From assembly GCA_001599295.1 (NCBI GenBank), contig BCGN01000008.1:248001-312000 (forward strand): 64,000 nt of DNA, given 5' to 3'. Numbering within the stretch: the stretch's first letter is position 1; each line of letters begins with the position of its first letter. The stretch comes from Sporopachydermia quercuum. Lineage: Eukaryota; Ascomycota; Sporopachydermiomycetes; Sporopachydermiales; Sporopachydermiaceae. Of the stretch, positions 1-12,037 are shown one piece after another. The translations under genes and the position numbers were made by a program. Below the pieces are notes generated by a model. The model saw only the letters and a list, made by a program, of their open reading frames with translations, was not told the origin of the DNA and searched no databases.

Positions 1-1383
1 AGAGACAAAAGGAGAAGCGGCTGGTAGATTTAGATTGAGTCTCAACCCTGTACCGTTGTCAATTCCTTCAACCATCGATTTGGAATGTCCTGACTTCCCA
101 TTATTGAAATCAAGGCACTCATTTTTAGTAGTAGGAGAAAACAAAGAGTAATCAGATGTATCAGGTGCTGAAGAGTACATATCAGGTGACACAGCCGAAA
201 TAGTATGGCTATGGCCTCTGCGAGTTTGATTATTGAATCTAGTAGTTCCCGGCGTGATAACACTTGGAGTGAAAGAACACGTTCTTAATACAGCAGGTAC
301 GTATAGAGGAGTCTTTGGAGTTTGCAGTTGTTTAGGGGGTGACCGAGGAGGACTGGTATTGCTACTGTTATATTTAGAAGTTGTTGATTCCCTTTCGTTT
401 TGATCTTTGTCAACTTTAGGTACTTTTGAAAAATCAGTGAAACTGTTGTTTCTATAGTCGTCATCTTTCTGATGCTCACTTTCTTCCTCTGTTGGCGATA
501 ATAAGTTTTTGAAATCAAGGCGAGCTGGCTGACAACTAAGAGATCTTGTTGACAGGTTTGATTTTACCGATGAAAAAGAACCATTAGTGCTTGTTCGTTT
601 AAGCCTTCTTAATGATGTTGCAGAACTGTTATTGAAATCAAGTGTTGATTTACTCTTTCTGTTGGAAACCCCATTGGTTGTCGAATCACCATTCAAATTA
701 CCACGACTATTTTCGTCGTTTTTATTTGAATCTAATTTCCTCTCAAAAGAGCTCTTAGCACCAATCGGAACATTATCGTCGCTAGGTCCAAATAGAGTGA
801 CCGACAATTTTACTGTAGTGGGAACCTCAGTCAACGTGGAGCTTGAAGTTGCCATACTTCTCTTGTTACTATAAAATAAAGACTTTTGTTTCTCGTTTCG
901 TTTGTTTTGTTCGTATTGAGGAATATCATTAGGGAACAGCTGTTTCCTGCGCTGTTGTGAAGTCTGATTAAGTTCATTACCTTGAGCTGATTTATTCAAT
1001 TCACTTGCCTTTGATGCAACGTGTGAAAGACAAGAAGGTCTCTTCTCGGTTTGCTTCACTTTTGATGGGTCGATCTCTTTCTTTGAAAATGAAATAGTGA
1101 GTGATCTTTCTGACTCAGAAGGGACAAGTTTTTCGTTCACTTTAATTGAAGAATCTTGCGACTTCTCTGATCCCGAGGAACTTCGACTTGATATTAGATT
1201 TGTGCTTGAATTTGAGCCTTCTGAATCATATGCCAATAAAGATGTTGAAGTTATGTGTGATGAAGGGGAACTTGGCTCAGCGAGCGATTTTTCATCCGGT
1301 TTGTTCATAGCATGACAATCGTTTAATTTATTGATAGAACTGCTTGTTTGGTTCTCAGGAAACATTGACTCTGGTTTCTCCAT
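1..1383 (-). CDS. Ser-rich disordered protein, C-terminus cut by window edge
   Basis: The frame is open from an ATG at 1383 to the window edge, 461 codons with no stop, so the C-terminus lies outside. The product is rich in Ser, Thr, Asn, Lys and Glu, has many SP/TP sites and shows no folded domain or membrane segment. A short hydrophobic patch, LYVPAVLR, near residue 360 sits in a Pro-rich context and looks like a linear docking motif; I cannot assign a family. The 5' end is uncertain. A TTTTAG acceptor-like site lies just upstream at 1423-1428 and the frame is open from there. An ATG at 1640 begins a 30-codon open stretch ending at a GTAAGA donor (1544-1549), with a possible middle exon at 1423-1468, so one or two upstream exons may exist. 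A regulatory or scaffold role is inference from composition only. Confidence 0.6.
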   Translation of the reverse strand, partial: MEKPESMFPENQTSSSINKLNDCHAMNKPDEKSLAEPSSPSSHITSTSLLAYDSEGSNSSTNLISSRSSSGSEKSQDSSIKVNEKLVPSESERSLTISFSKKEIDPSKVKQTEKRPSCLSHVASKASELNKSAQGNELNQTSQQRRKQLFPNDIPQYEQNKRNEKQKSLFYSNKRSMATSSSTLTEVPTTVKLSVTLFGPSDDNVPIGAKSSFERKLDSNKNDENSRGNLNGDSTTNGVSNRKSKSTLDFNNSSATSLRRLKRTSTNGSFSSVKSNLSTRSLSCQPARLDFKNLLSPTEEESEHQKDDDYRNNSFTDFSKVPKVDKDQNERESTTSKYNSSNTSPPRSPPKQLQTPKTPLYVPAVLRTCSFTPSVITPGTTRFNNQTRRGHSHTISAVSPDMYSSAPDTSDYSLFSPTTKNECLDFNNGKSGHSKSMVEGIDNGTGLRLNLNLPAASPFVS

Positions 1384-1640
1384 ATTGCTTGGATTATAGG
1401 CACATTTTGATCTTCTTCTCACCTAAAAGAATTTCTGTTACTAAGGTTGTCGATTGTTTCGTTGATATCTAACACTCTTGCCTTTCATTCAGTTCAATCC
1501 ACCATCTACTTAATTTTAAGTGAATTTATTGTATTTAGAAAGTTCTTACTCAAATCACCTTTTCCTTTGAAATTTAATACTAATAAATCCTTGAATCTAT
1601 CCATACTCTCTCTGTACAGTGAGCCTGGCGAGTTAGTCAT

Positions 1641-4445
1641 TTCACTACGAATGTAAATCATTGTCCTATAAAGTAACTTGCTCAGTCAGGCAAATGAGAG
1701 GTGTATGAATGATACAACCAAGATCTGTCTTGCCTACACTGAATTTATCAAGGCTATTACAAAAAGGGAGCCAATGATTAATTAGTGTATTTGTCATGTG
1801 AACTTAAAATATAGTTTTGAAAATCTGAGCTAAAATTGCTAGAAGAAGAATAAAAGTGAAACTTTATTCGAGATGGCTGTAGGGAAGGTATCCTATCTTT
1901 GGTATATAGATTTAAGGACCAGGAAATTTGATAATGAGTTCTTCCTGAATAACAATTTGATCAAAATAAATGTGCACTAAGTTTGATGGTGCAGTCAATC
2001 GTTTTCACAAATATTAGGAAGCTGATTCACTGCAATGGTGTTTCATCTTATGACATCTTTGTTCTTCCTGATAGAGGTCCTGCGAGAAGGCAATTAAACT
2101 TCGAGTATGATAACAAAATTTTAGGTTCATACTAAACTCAGGCTAAACTCAGGTCTCCATGTCCAGATTTTTCTTGGAGCTATCCATGAATATTATTCAT
2201 TCATTCACATGAGACAGGAGTAGAGAGAGAATCAAGAAAAGAATGAGAAAAAGGAAGGAAGAGCTGACCTTGAAATAAATTATGTCATAGGAAATGAAGA
2301 GCGAGATAGATTCAGAGAGTTGAGGGAAATAAAATGCTTGGTAAGGGAGATTTTGTGGTTTCTGAATAGTAACTTCAGGATCAGTTCTTTAAGGTTGAGA
2401 AAGGAAGGGATTGAAAGCATCCTATTTATTGATTGAATTGAGGGTGAATCCGTGGAAAATGAGTAATGAAGTATAAGAGCTATCAACAGTGGATCTTGTT
2501 TAACTTTGCATGTTTTGTCGAACAACATCAGAGATGACCAACCATCAAAATTGATTGATTATATATGATGTTAATGTTTGACTCTAGTGTATCATTTCAA
2601 ATTGCATTATTAACTTTGAATTGATGATTCAATGTTACTTGTAAAATTACCCAAGACTTTCACAAACCATTTAATATATACTCACACTCAATCACTTGAG
2701 ATTGTTATAGTTGTGTTTCAGAGAAAAAAAGAGAAGTTATTTCATAAGTTAGGGAGGTACCATTTTCTTTGGTTTAACTAGTATAGGTTGACCAACTCAG
2801 GACTATTGTCTATTTCAAATAAATCTAAACTCTTATGGCTTGACCTCCACAGTTTGGTAAAACTTCCAGCTGGCTATTAAGAACGCCAGTCATGTCTCGT
2901 AAACGTCGTAACTACCTCTACATTATTTTTATTTGATCTATTCATTTTATGGAATAAAAATATATGAAGTTTAATGCTTGCAAATAATCAGAGAGTTGAT
3001 CCCGATAAGAGCCGATATGTCGGTAAATGTTTGACATTGATAGCTAGTTTCACACGTAGAGACCTTCAGAGTCATACATTTTATATCCGTTATTCAGACA
3101 ATTGATGTGATATTACGACTCAAAACTCAATCATAGTGTCATTATATAAAACTCAGTAGCCTTCACAATAGCCTCGGTGATTAATTCGTTCTTTCTTCTA
3201 GACCACTTTTGCACTTTTGCTCAATTCACCCTTTAACAGTTGCTGATCTCATAGATTCTCTGAGCTGGACTTATTAGTAGTGAACTTTTAATCTGATGAT
3301 CTGCATGATTGTAGGGCTTAAGAAAGACAATTCTCTAAACAGAATAAGCTCATGCATTCATCTAACTTAAAAATCTTCGCATTTATGGCATTGTCATGTG
3401 ATTAACAGTTGAAATGGTAAAGGAAGTTGATAATCACTGACTATATAGGTATATAGATATACACTATTCTTATAATGTGAATGGGGTATATGTTCTGTAT
3501 GAATACAACTTGGACTGTCGTTACTTTTGCTGAACTGAGTATTCCATAGAAAGACTCAGTTACTCAACTTTATCCGTTTACGTAGTAGTCATCTTGAGCA
3601 TTTGAGGAACTTTATTATTTGATAAGAAATCCAAGAAACCCTTTACAAATATTTTACCTCCTGAAAGCATTTCTTTTCCAATGTACTATCTAACTAACAT
3701 TCATGGAGAATTTAATTGTAAAACATTCTTGAATCTTGAAATTCGGATAGGATAATTAAATGGTACCTGCGTCCATCGAAAGATCAGAATATTGGCATCA
3801 TATGTTTTGATGATTACAAGACATGGTAGAACATATTTGAATGATACTAATTCGGACGAAATACCGGGACCATTCATGATGGTTTCATGCGTCTTGCATG
3901 GCCTATCAACAATAACAATTTGGAAAATCCCGTTTGTCTCAGCATTCTGAAGTCAGTTGAGAACTCATCCCAAGTTTGAAAGTATGTCCCATATGTAAAT
4001 TGATTTCAAGACTTAGAAGTGATAAACACTACAGTAATTCGATTGTTGAGTTTCCAGATAGCAATCACATGAAGTGTTGATTATCATGGTAATAATGCGG
4101 CATTACATCCAATTGATGCATGAGACACAATCTGAACGATCTGATTCAGTTATATTACTTTGACTATTCCAATGCAATGTTACCAGCTTTTCAATGACAA
4201 GAAGTTATGTGAATTTTAACATGTGCAGATCAACTACTAGTAAATAATCCAAACAACAATGAGCTGGCCACAAACATATAATTATATATACATCAGCTAT
4301 ACTCTAATTCTTAAGAATAAACTATTCTTCCTTCTTATTTATTATACAGCATAGGTATGTACAAAGGGAAAAAAGCAGGCAAGCGAATAAAGATTTAGAG
4401 TAAAAGACGGAGGGACAAAAAAGTGGGAACGGCAACAGGCAACAA
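1641..4445. other. Intergenic, 2.8 kb, no gene seen
   Basis: All frames are broken by frequent stops and I recognise no protein or RNA. An exact 11-bp tandem duplication (ctaaactcagg, two copies) lies at 2132-2153. The stretch should hold the promoter of the leftmost gene. Confidence 0.6.
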
Positions 4446-4539
4446 GCCCGCGTAGCGTAATGGTTAACGCGTCAGACTTCTAACGAAGCCTCTTTGGAAT
4501 GCAATCTGAAGATTGTGGGTTCGACTCCCACCGTGGGTG
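4446..4539 (+). tRNA. tRNA-Arg (UCU) with a 21-nt intron
   Basis: A full cloverleaf can be drawn. The acceptor stem GCCCGCG (4446-4452) pairs with CGTGGGT (4532-4538), discriminator G at 4539. The D stem GCGT/ACGC is at 4455-4458 and 4467-4470. The anticodon stem TCAGA/TCTGA is at 4472-4476 and 4505-4509, and the TpsiC arm GTGGG/CCCAC encloses TTCGACT. The anticodon TCT is at 4479-4481, which decodes AGA (Arg). A 21-nt insert (about 4483-4503) begins one base after the anticodon, the standard tRNA intron site. The Pol III A box (4453-4463) and B box (GGTTCGACTCC, 4518-4528) match consensus, and a T6 terminator follows at 4545-4550. Confidence 0.95.
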
Positions 4540-4544
4540 CTAAG

Positions 4545-4550
4545 TTTTTT
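4545..4550 (+). terminator. Pol III terminator of tRNA-Arg
   Basis: Run of six T on the sense strand, five bases after the tRNA discriminator, as expected for RNA polymerase III termination. Confidence 0.85.
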
Positions 4551-5988
4551 AAACATATGTTTTTTCCAGCAAATGACCCTTCAAGTATAAGTAATGATTA
4601 AATTAAAAAGAGGTATCGTCATTTCTGCTTTAGTCTTCGATTTTTTTCTTGCAATAAGAGATATAGAATGTATCGCAACATGCTGGTATTATAAAAGGAT
4701 CAGCAGGGCATATAGTTCGATTGAGGTGTCATTTATAACGATCCTTCTCCTGAGTATTATTCAGTGGTTTGTACATCAATCATACAAAAGTGCAATACTG
4801 CACTCTTTAATATCGAAGTTCCAGATAGTAAAGTATCATTTTGAAGTGTTGAACTACTGTACCGGAATATCACCACGAAAGGAAGGCTATGACCGACATA
4901 TATGGTGTCATCGAAAGAATCCGCGATCTATTAATCAATCCTGTTACCAATGCTCCAAATAATTTAATAATACATTCAATGCCCATTGCTTACATGAATT
5001 CTGCGGTATCAAACTATTAGCTGGTAAGAGCTAGTAAACTGGTATCAACTTGTCGCAATATAAAGAAACGCAATGAATCAAAGAACAACAAACACGGGTA
5101 TGAATCCCATGAGGGGAGTTATTCAATCATTCCTTACTCTTAAACAAATTCTTCTATCCTATTTCAACCTCTTAACACTCAATCAACTACCAGTATTATT
5201 TTGGATTCCACAATATGCAAAGAACCATTCAATTGCTACGTTGAAAGTAACTGCCAGATGTAAGGCTAAAAGTGGATGCGTTGTTATTCCACTGACTTGT
5301 GTTTGTAATGTCCACGGAAGGGAGATGAGAAAAGTTGCAATCTCTGTTCCGTCCATTTTTACGTACACCGCAATTGTCCCTTAGTTATTTGTTTTGTTGG
5401 TACATCTAACTATGAAGACAATGTAATAACAATTGAATAAAATAGTCCTAATTAGTAGTCTGAAAATATTTCCGTTTGCCCATCATTAATCCGGTAAATA
5501 TCTTCAGTAAATTCTCACTCATGAATGAAGAAATAGTCAGTTTTTCTTCCTCAAAAGAGCAATTCTTATTGGACATCTACTCTTCTATTCATTGCATGTT
5601 CATGCATCATACTTACATATCAAAACTAGTAGTTATCACATAATCTAAAACGAATTTTACACCTCATTCATTATCCTGAAGTTGTACTAGAAGCAATCGC
5701 ATTTGTTCAATGCAAGAAAGATAATTCACCAAAGTTTTACTTCCTGCGATTTGATGCTTTCATTATAAGTTTACTCTTTTTTGATTTCAAGACTGAATCT
5801 ATCATTAGTGGGAAGTTGTACATAATTTTAAAGATATTTGCTTTCACTCTTTTTTTTAGAAGCGCGTTTGATTGGGGTTCATCAAGTAGAAGGATCAATT
5901 GACAATATAGGTGGACACATTGCAGAAAGAGGTCGACATCATTTGGGAAAAGAAAAAGTTACTCATACTCCTGTATTAGAACATAAAG
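4551..5988. other. Intergenic, 1.4 kb, weak ORFs only
   Basis: An ATG ORF of 122 codons (4594-4962) and one of 103 codons (5073-5384) are present. Neither shows a recognisable domain, and ORFs of this size are expected by chance in AT-rich DNA of this length. The last 150 bases are the leader of the p24 gene; a T8-AG tract at 5851-5861 could be the acceptor of a 5'UTR intron, but I see no good branch point. Confidence 0.5.
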
Positions 5989-6721
5989 ATGCAGTTAAGG
6001 ATTTTTTCAAATATTTTGGCCGTGTTGGCGGTGTTTGCTTTACTGCAAAATTCAGTCGAAGGTCGCAGTGATACACCTATTACCACTCTTCTGGGACCTA
6101 TGGAAGAGCAATGTTACTACATGGATATCACCCCTGCAAATCAACATGAAAGCATTATTTTCTTCTTTTCAGTGCTTTCAGGTGGAAATTTCGATATTAA
6201 CTTCTCTGTACGAGACCCCAGAGGAAATGTCATCACTGAAGGTGAAAAGTACAAGCATGGTGATTACTTGTTGAAATCAAGAGGCCTTGGTGAATATTCT
6301 TTCTGTTTCGATAACTCTATCTCATCTGTCACAAGTAAGGTAATTGAATTCGGTATTCATTTGGAATCAGCTGAGTTGAATGATGTAGATGAAGTTGATA
6401 GCAAACTTGCATCAACACAAAATTCCATTTCTAAGATAAATGAGAAGATAACCTCCATTACAAATACTTTGAGATACTTAAAAGCAAGAGAATATAGAAA
6501 TATGAGTACTGTTGAAAGTACTGGATCAAGAGTTTTTGCTTTTTCCATTGTGGCCATCTTGATAATGGTTAGTATCAGTTACTTGCAAGTAACTTTGGTT
6601 AGGATACTTTTTGAAGGTTGTAAGTATTTACCATTGAAAGAAAACTGGTTGGTAGCTTAGGACGATTTCGATCGAAGACTTTTACTAATAACTTATTCTA
6701 GCCCGGAAAACTGCTGTTTAG
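5989..6721 (+). CDS. p24/EMP24-GP25L family cargo receptor (Erp/TMED type), two exons
   Basis: p24 proteins are type I membrane proteins that cycle between ER and Golgi in COPII/COPI vesicles and sort cargo, including GPI proteins. The sequence shows a signal peptide (residues 1-25), a GOLD domain with Cys in EQCYY and in YSFCFD, a coiled coil near 140-170, the family patch REYRNMSTVES, and one membrane segment near 180-202. Read without splicing the frame ends in an atypical tail. A GTAAGT donor at 6620 and a CTAATAAC-TTATTCTAG acceptor at 6701 remove 82 nt and join a 20-nt exon (6702-6721), giving the tail LFEGSRKTAV with dibasic RK, the usual p24 pattern. The spliced product is 216 aa, a normal family length. 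The subfamily is not certain; it is closest in feel to TMED5/Erp types. Confidence 0.9.
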
Positions 6722-9129
6722 ACAGGTTGATTCTCCTCAATATTGAATATTATCGATAATACATCTTTCAACTCTTATAACTCAGCTGAACCTATTTGTG
6801 TGATCTGGTATAGATACATTTCATCAATATTTCCACTGGTTTTCTCTAAACGAGTCCTTGGATATCACTTGATGAAAGTAATCATATGCGCCATATTGAT
6901 TGGGATCAAGTCAAAACTGTCAGCTTTTGAGAATAAGCTTAAGACATAACTATAGTAAATGTATGAAGAATAGATCTGATAAATAGACTAGAAGCATCAA
7001 GCGCCCGCGGAAAGGATGAGTATCTATTTGGCTTCCGTTTGCTTTGGTAGTATGTTTTGTAAATCCACTAGAGATATCAAGAAGGTTGTAGCTCTCAAGA
7101 TGTATTTCTACTTTGGTTTCACAAGTGAATTACTAGACGGCAGGTATTTGTCTTTGTTCATTTATAAATAAAAAGCAACAGCACGATAATACATCATAAG
7201 AAATTCAATTACGAAAGTAATCAATCAAATCAACGGGTTCATTGATTGATACTGCCATTTATTTGTAACAAAAATCACGCACTTGACTTCTGTATGTCTC
7301 CAGCCAAGATTTTGCAAAGTAAAACTTTCCTTTTCAAACTCCACTCTACTTAGATACTACCTACCACATCATTTTCATCTATTTATGTAAAGTCATTCGA
7401 ACCTTTTTTACGTTTTATCAGTTATCTATGAAAGTTTCTTTACCTGGGGACTTCTTAGTTATTACTATATCTCAACGATTCTAAACGGTTCTTTACTAGT
7501 ACTTTGAAAATTAAAGTATACTTTATCAATTGACTCTGAAAACAGTAGATAGTCTTCTGAGACTGTTGACGCAATTCAATAGAAGCCAGATGAAAAAGGA
7601 ATTCATATCTGCCGAGCCATGCATGATATGCCAATGCTTACCTCTTCTTGCTGCCTTCCTATTTTCAACTATTTTCTTTCTTGGTATACTATACACAATA
7701 CACTCTAAAATGCATTTAATTCAGATGCAATTCAAGATGCCATAGTTAAACGTTATTCAAACCCATATGTTCTCAACAATAGGGAGCTTAGATGGTGGCT
7801 CATTATAGTATGACATCCAATCCAAATGCCAGCCTTCTAGAGTCTCATTTCCAAGTATAGAATTTGAGAGTAAAGGAATGATCATCATAAGGGTGCGCGC
7901 ACAATGTGAACTACCTCAGACTGTGCATGTTAACACATACCTCTCTAATTAACCTCCAATGAAAAATTGATATATAACATCTAAAAACCGAACTTTTATA
8001 TAATGTATAAAACATTTCACATCTTCTGCTTTTCATCCTGCCATAGTTCTATCACAGATATTGCGTAAATGAAACATTTTCACTTCTTAACAAAGTTCTG
8101 TCTGGCACATTCATCAAATTACGAAAAAATTACTGTCGTGTACCAACGGTCAAACTTAATCAAAAACGCGAACGATTTTTGAATATCACCACCATTTTCA
8201 CCCTTAGACCCCCTTGATTACTTATTTCTCTTCCTTCATCTAAATCCATCGCTAGAAATTAAAGTTCAACTCAACTCTCAAGTAGAGGTAACAATTTTGA
8301 TCTTTCTCTGATATACTCTAGACCCCAATCTGTTGCGCTCTCGACGCACTCTAGACTCATCTCCACCAAAGATCTCGCAACTCTCACCCACCTCTCTATT
8401 TTTTTTATCCCCTTACAAAGAAAAAGTCTCTCTTGGCTTGCTATCAACAGGCAGTGTAAATATGCTAAGTGACGTTCCAAGTAAAAAGATCGAATTTAAG
8501 TTCACTACGACAATTTTTGTTCTTACTTTGGCTTGCCAGGTTTTTCCTTTCATTCTTTTTGTCACTACATTCATTTCTTGACATGGTTGAACGAGACAAA
8601 AAATTTAAAGGACAGCAATAAAAGTGGAAGTAACGTCTTTAAGGATTTTTCATTCTTATTCTCATTAAGATAATCCCCAAATCGTTGTTAATTTTATAGA
8701 GAATCCTCAGAGTTGTTGATAGATATCAAGACAAGCAAAATCACAGATCAGCAAACCAACAATCAAAAGAACAAATAGTTGTTCGATGTGGTTGGACTAT
8801 TCTCAAATTATTTCGCATTTCCATTCGTTAGATTAATTCAAACAACTGAAAGGCACATTCTTGAGAGGACGAAATTGAATCAGAATAGTTAAATTCAGGG
8901 GTTTTAGAAGAAACACCAGAATATTGTCATATCGTACACTTGTAATTACAAGTAGGTAACAACGCAAGTTATTTGTTGGTAGTAGCCAAATAAAACGCCA
9001 ATATATGAACATTTCTGACCGCTATCGTTTTAGAAGAAAAACAAAAACAGTCAAATAAATAGCTCATTTCAAGTCATTCACCTCAAACTATACATTTTCA
9101 GCCATCTACAGAACACATACACATACACT
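6722..9129. other. Intergenic, 2.4 kb, no convincing gene
   Basis: Only short open stretches occur. One 39-codon ATG ORF at 8462-8581 encodes a small hydrophobic peptide, but an overlapping antisense ORF of similar length suggests chance. The right part should hold the promoter and leader of the FLC-type channel gene. No repeats or RNA genes seen. Confidence 0.5.
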
Positions 9130-11433
9130 ATGAACCGACTACCTTTAATAGCACTGTTGGTGCTTATTATGTCGCCATTCGGTTATGCTCGAAAGGTTTT
9201 ACAAGCATCATCATTAGTAACATGCATGGAAGATTCTCAACTAGTTGCCACCTACTTCGAAGTAGCTTTTTATCCTGATGATGGATCAGTTCATTATGAT
9301 ATTGCTGGTACATCAAAAATTGAAGAATATGCAAATGCTGAAATAACAGTGTATGCTTATGGCTTTGATATCATTAAGGAAACAATCTCCTTATGTTCAT
9401 TGGGATTAAAGCAGTTTTGCCCCGTTTTCCCTGGTGATATTGAAGTTTCCTCTGTTCAATACGTCGACGCAGATATCATTCACAATGTCCCAAACATTGC
9501 TTATTATGTCCCTGATATTGATACATTAGCCAGAATCATTGTCAAGGATTTGAATGGTACTCAATTAGCTTGTATTCAAGCAGAATTTACTAATGGAAAG
9601 ACCGTTAATAATGTTGGTGTTAAGTGGGCTACTGCTATTATTGCAGGTCTTGGTTTATTAGTATCAGCTATTATGTCTACCATGGGTAATTCTGTTACTG
9701 CTTCACATATTGCTGCCAACGCTGCTTCTTTATTCTTATACTTCCAATCGGTTGTGATCGTTGGTATGGAAGCTGTTACTCGAGTTCCTCCTATCGCTTC
9801 TTCTTGGTGTGCTAACCTTGCTTGGTCAATGGGTTTAATTAAAGTAGATTTCATGCAAGATATCTTCAGATGGTACGTTCAAGCTACTGGAGGAACACCT
9901 ACTCAGCTTTTCAAAGACAAAAGTGTCAGTGTTCTAGTTCAGAGAAGCTATGATATTACAAAAGTCCAAGCCAGAAATCTAGTTAGATTCCTTGCTGATA
10001 AAGGTACCAAACTCTTGAGACGTAATGCATTGGATCTTAGTGATAATGACTCGCTTATTGTTTTCAGAGGTATCAAGAGAATTGGTTTCCAACAGAATAT
10101 TGAAACTTCTAGTATTGTTCTAACTGGGTTTACATTCTTTTTGTTAATCACATTGCTGATTGCTTTTATAGTTTTACTAATCAAAGGTCTGATTGTCCTG
10201 TTTACCAAGTTCAACTGGATTTCTCCTGTTCGATTCCTTTACTTCAGAAACAACTGGAAACATATAATGAAAGGTTCCATTTTGAGAATTGTTCTAATTG
10301 GGGTTACTCAATTAACAATTCTGTCATTATTTGAATTCACCCAAAGAGACTCTCCTGCTGTGATTGTATTGGCAGTATTATTCTTGATCTCATCGTTAGG
10401 TGCTATTGCTTGGGCTGCTTATAAGAGTATTACTTATGCTATGAAATCTATCGACATTTACAAGAATCCTGCTTACATTCTCTATTCAGATTCAAATGTT
10501 TTAGACAAGTATGGATTCTTCTATACTCAATTCAACTCCAAGAAATACTTCTTTGGTGGAATCCTTATTGTTTATATTTTTGCTAAGAGTTGCTTTATTG
10601 GTTTAGCTCAATCAAGTGGTAAAACTCAAGGATTAGCAATTTTTCTTATTGAGTTGATGTATTTAATTGCTGTGTGTCATTACAAGCCATATCTTGACAG
10701 CAGAACAAATATCTTGAATATTATCATTGGTGTTGTCATGACTGTGAATGCTTTTTTATTTTTATTCTTCTCTGATTTATTTGGCCAACCTGAATCAGTC
10801 AGTTCTATTATGGGTTGGGTCTTCTTTATTCTCAACGCTGCATTTTCGCTTATCCTTTTGGTTATGCTTATTGTATACTGTTGTTTGGCGCTTCTATCAA
10901 AGAATCCTGATGCACGCTTCGTTCCTCCAAAGGATGACCGTGTTTCTTTCCAACCCAATAGTGATGTGAAACAAGCTGCTCAAGAAGAATTACTCGCTCT
11001 TGGTACAACAGCAAAATCTCACCAAGGTGGTTGGTCTGATGAGATTTATACATCCTCCGACTCATCATTAGGATCCAATAGATTATCAAACGAAAAAGAA
11101 TCATTTACAGCTAAAGTTGCCCGAAAGCTTTCATTAAGAAAAAAGCAAAGAGGAGTGACAAAACTTGAAGATGATTACGAATTAGAACCCCAAAGATCTG
11201 ATAATGACCGTTCGATATTTGATGATCAAGATAACGAAGACGAATACATAGATGACGAAGATAGGACGAAAAGAGCTTCCACTGCCACTCGAATAATACA
11301 AAGCTATCAAAACAGAGAACTAAACGGTTTACCATATGATGATTCTGTCCAAGATTTCGTCAATGTTCCTGATATTATTAGTAGTCATCAGCATCTGAGG
11401 ACAGAGTCTGAAGAGTACCTAAGACCAAAATAG
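9130..11433 (+). CDS. FLC-family TRP-like membrane protein (ML-like plus TRP domains)
   Basis: This 767-residue protein matches the fungal TRP-like/flavin-carrier family (S. cerevisiae Flc1-3; Flc2 is about 780 aa), multispanning ER/Golgi or plasma-membrane proteins linked to calcium homeostasis, FAD transport and cell-wall integrity. It has a signal peptide (1-20) and a Cys-containing lumenal ML-like domain to about residue 160, with family motifs such as CSLGLKQFCPVFPG. About nine hydrophobic segments follow between 165 and 590, including a long pair near 330-360. A charged Ser-rich cytosolic tail runs from about 600 to the end. There is no intron. It is convergent with the unknown secreted-protein gene to its right. 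I cannot say which FLC paralogue it is, or whether transport is by channel or carrier. Confidence 0.93.
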   Translation: MNRLPLIALLVLIMSPFGYARKVLQASSLVTCMEDSQLVATYFEVAFYPDDGSVHYDIAGTSKIEEYANAEITVYAYGFDIIKETISLCSLGLKQFCPVFPGDIEVSSVQYVDADIIHNVPNIAYYVPDIDTLARIIVKDLNGTQLACIQAEFTNGKTVNNVGVKWATAIIAGLGLLVSAIMSTMGNSVTASHIAANAASLFLYFQSVVIVGMEAVTRVPPIASSWCANLAWSMGLIKVDFMQDIFRWYVQATGGTPTQLFKDKSVSVLVQRSYDITKVQARNLVRFLADKGTKLLRRNALDLSDNDSLIVFRGIKRIGFQQNIETSSIVLTGFTFFLLITLLIAFIVLLIKGLIVLFTKFNWISPVRFLYFRNNWKHIMKGSILRIVLIGVTQLTILSLFEFTQRDSPAVIVLAVLFLISSLGAIAWAAYKSITYAMKSIDIYKNPAYILYSDSNVLDKYGFFYTQFNSKKYFFGGILIVYIFAKSCFIGLAQSSGKTQGLAIFLIELMYLIAVCHYKPYLDSRTNILNIIIGVVMTVNAFLFLFFSDLFGQPESVSSIMGWVFFILNAAFSLILLVMLIVYCCLALLSKNPDARFVPPKDDRVSFQPNSDVKQAAQEELLALGTTAKSHQGGWSDEIYTSSDSSLGSNRLSNEKESFTAKVARKLSLRKKQRGVTKLEDDYELEPQRSDNDRSIFDDQDNEDEYIDDEDRTKRASTATRIIQSYQNRELNGLPYDDSVQDFVNVPDIISSHQHLRTESEEYLRPK

Positions 11434-12037
11434 GTTGTATGATTGATTTCAAAGGGTACCAGATATTGTTGGTAACATCTTCTTCACTTTATGGACATAT
11501 TTGTGGACTGTTACTGGTATTATACTTGATTCATTTTATTCTATTCTTATCGGTACCTGCTGAGGGAAGGTTTATTTCTTTATATTGTCTTTATATATAT
11601 GTGGGTGTATGATTTCCTGTGGTGTGTGTAATATTAGGTCTTGTGATTCCCTCAACAAACATGTTTTGTTCGAAAACTTTTGATGTTTATTCCTTCTTTT
11701 ATCACTTTTATTTTTTGGTCATTATGTTTTCTAGGGGTATTTAGAATTAACGGCATTTTAAAAACAAACTGCATATGTAAATACTTTAGTTGTAGCTGTA
11801 CATTTAGTATTCGCGAAGGGCAATTTGGTTTAGCGTATTCATGTATGAAGAGAAGCCGCAGTGTTACAGACTTCGGGCAAAGGTAAAAAGCTATTGGTAT
11901 ATTGAAATGGTTCAACTAGAGCATAGCATGGACCCAACATCGACAATATAAGCAAAGGAATTTGGTGAAAAGAGTATCAGCCTTTTTAGAAGCGTGGTAT
12001 TGAAACGCAATAATGTCAAACAGCAGGTATAAGATAA
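11434..12037. other. Convergent intergenic spacer, 0.6 kb
   Basis: 3' flanks of two convergent genes. T-rich and TATATA-like stretches (around 11580-11600) could serve 3'-end formation. Short opposing ORFs here show no coding character. Confidence 0.5.

Noticed and set aside
4594-4962. 122-codon ATG ORF after the tRNA
   Set aside because: No domain or homologue recognised. A rough estimate from stop frequency in AT-rich DNA predicts one or two ORFs this long by chance in 64 kb.
5073-5384. 103-codon ORF with an antisense ORF beneath it
   Set aside because: Both strands are open, neither product is recognisable, and no splice context supports it.
8271-8581. Overlapping ORFs on both strands, including a 39-codon hydrophobic one
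   Set aside because: Too short and mutually overlapping; nothing recognisable.
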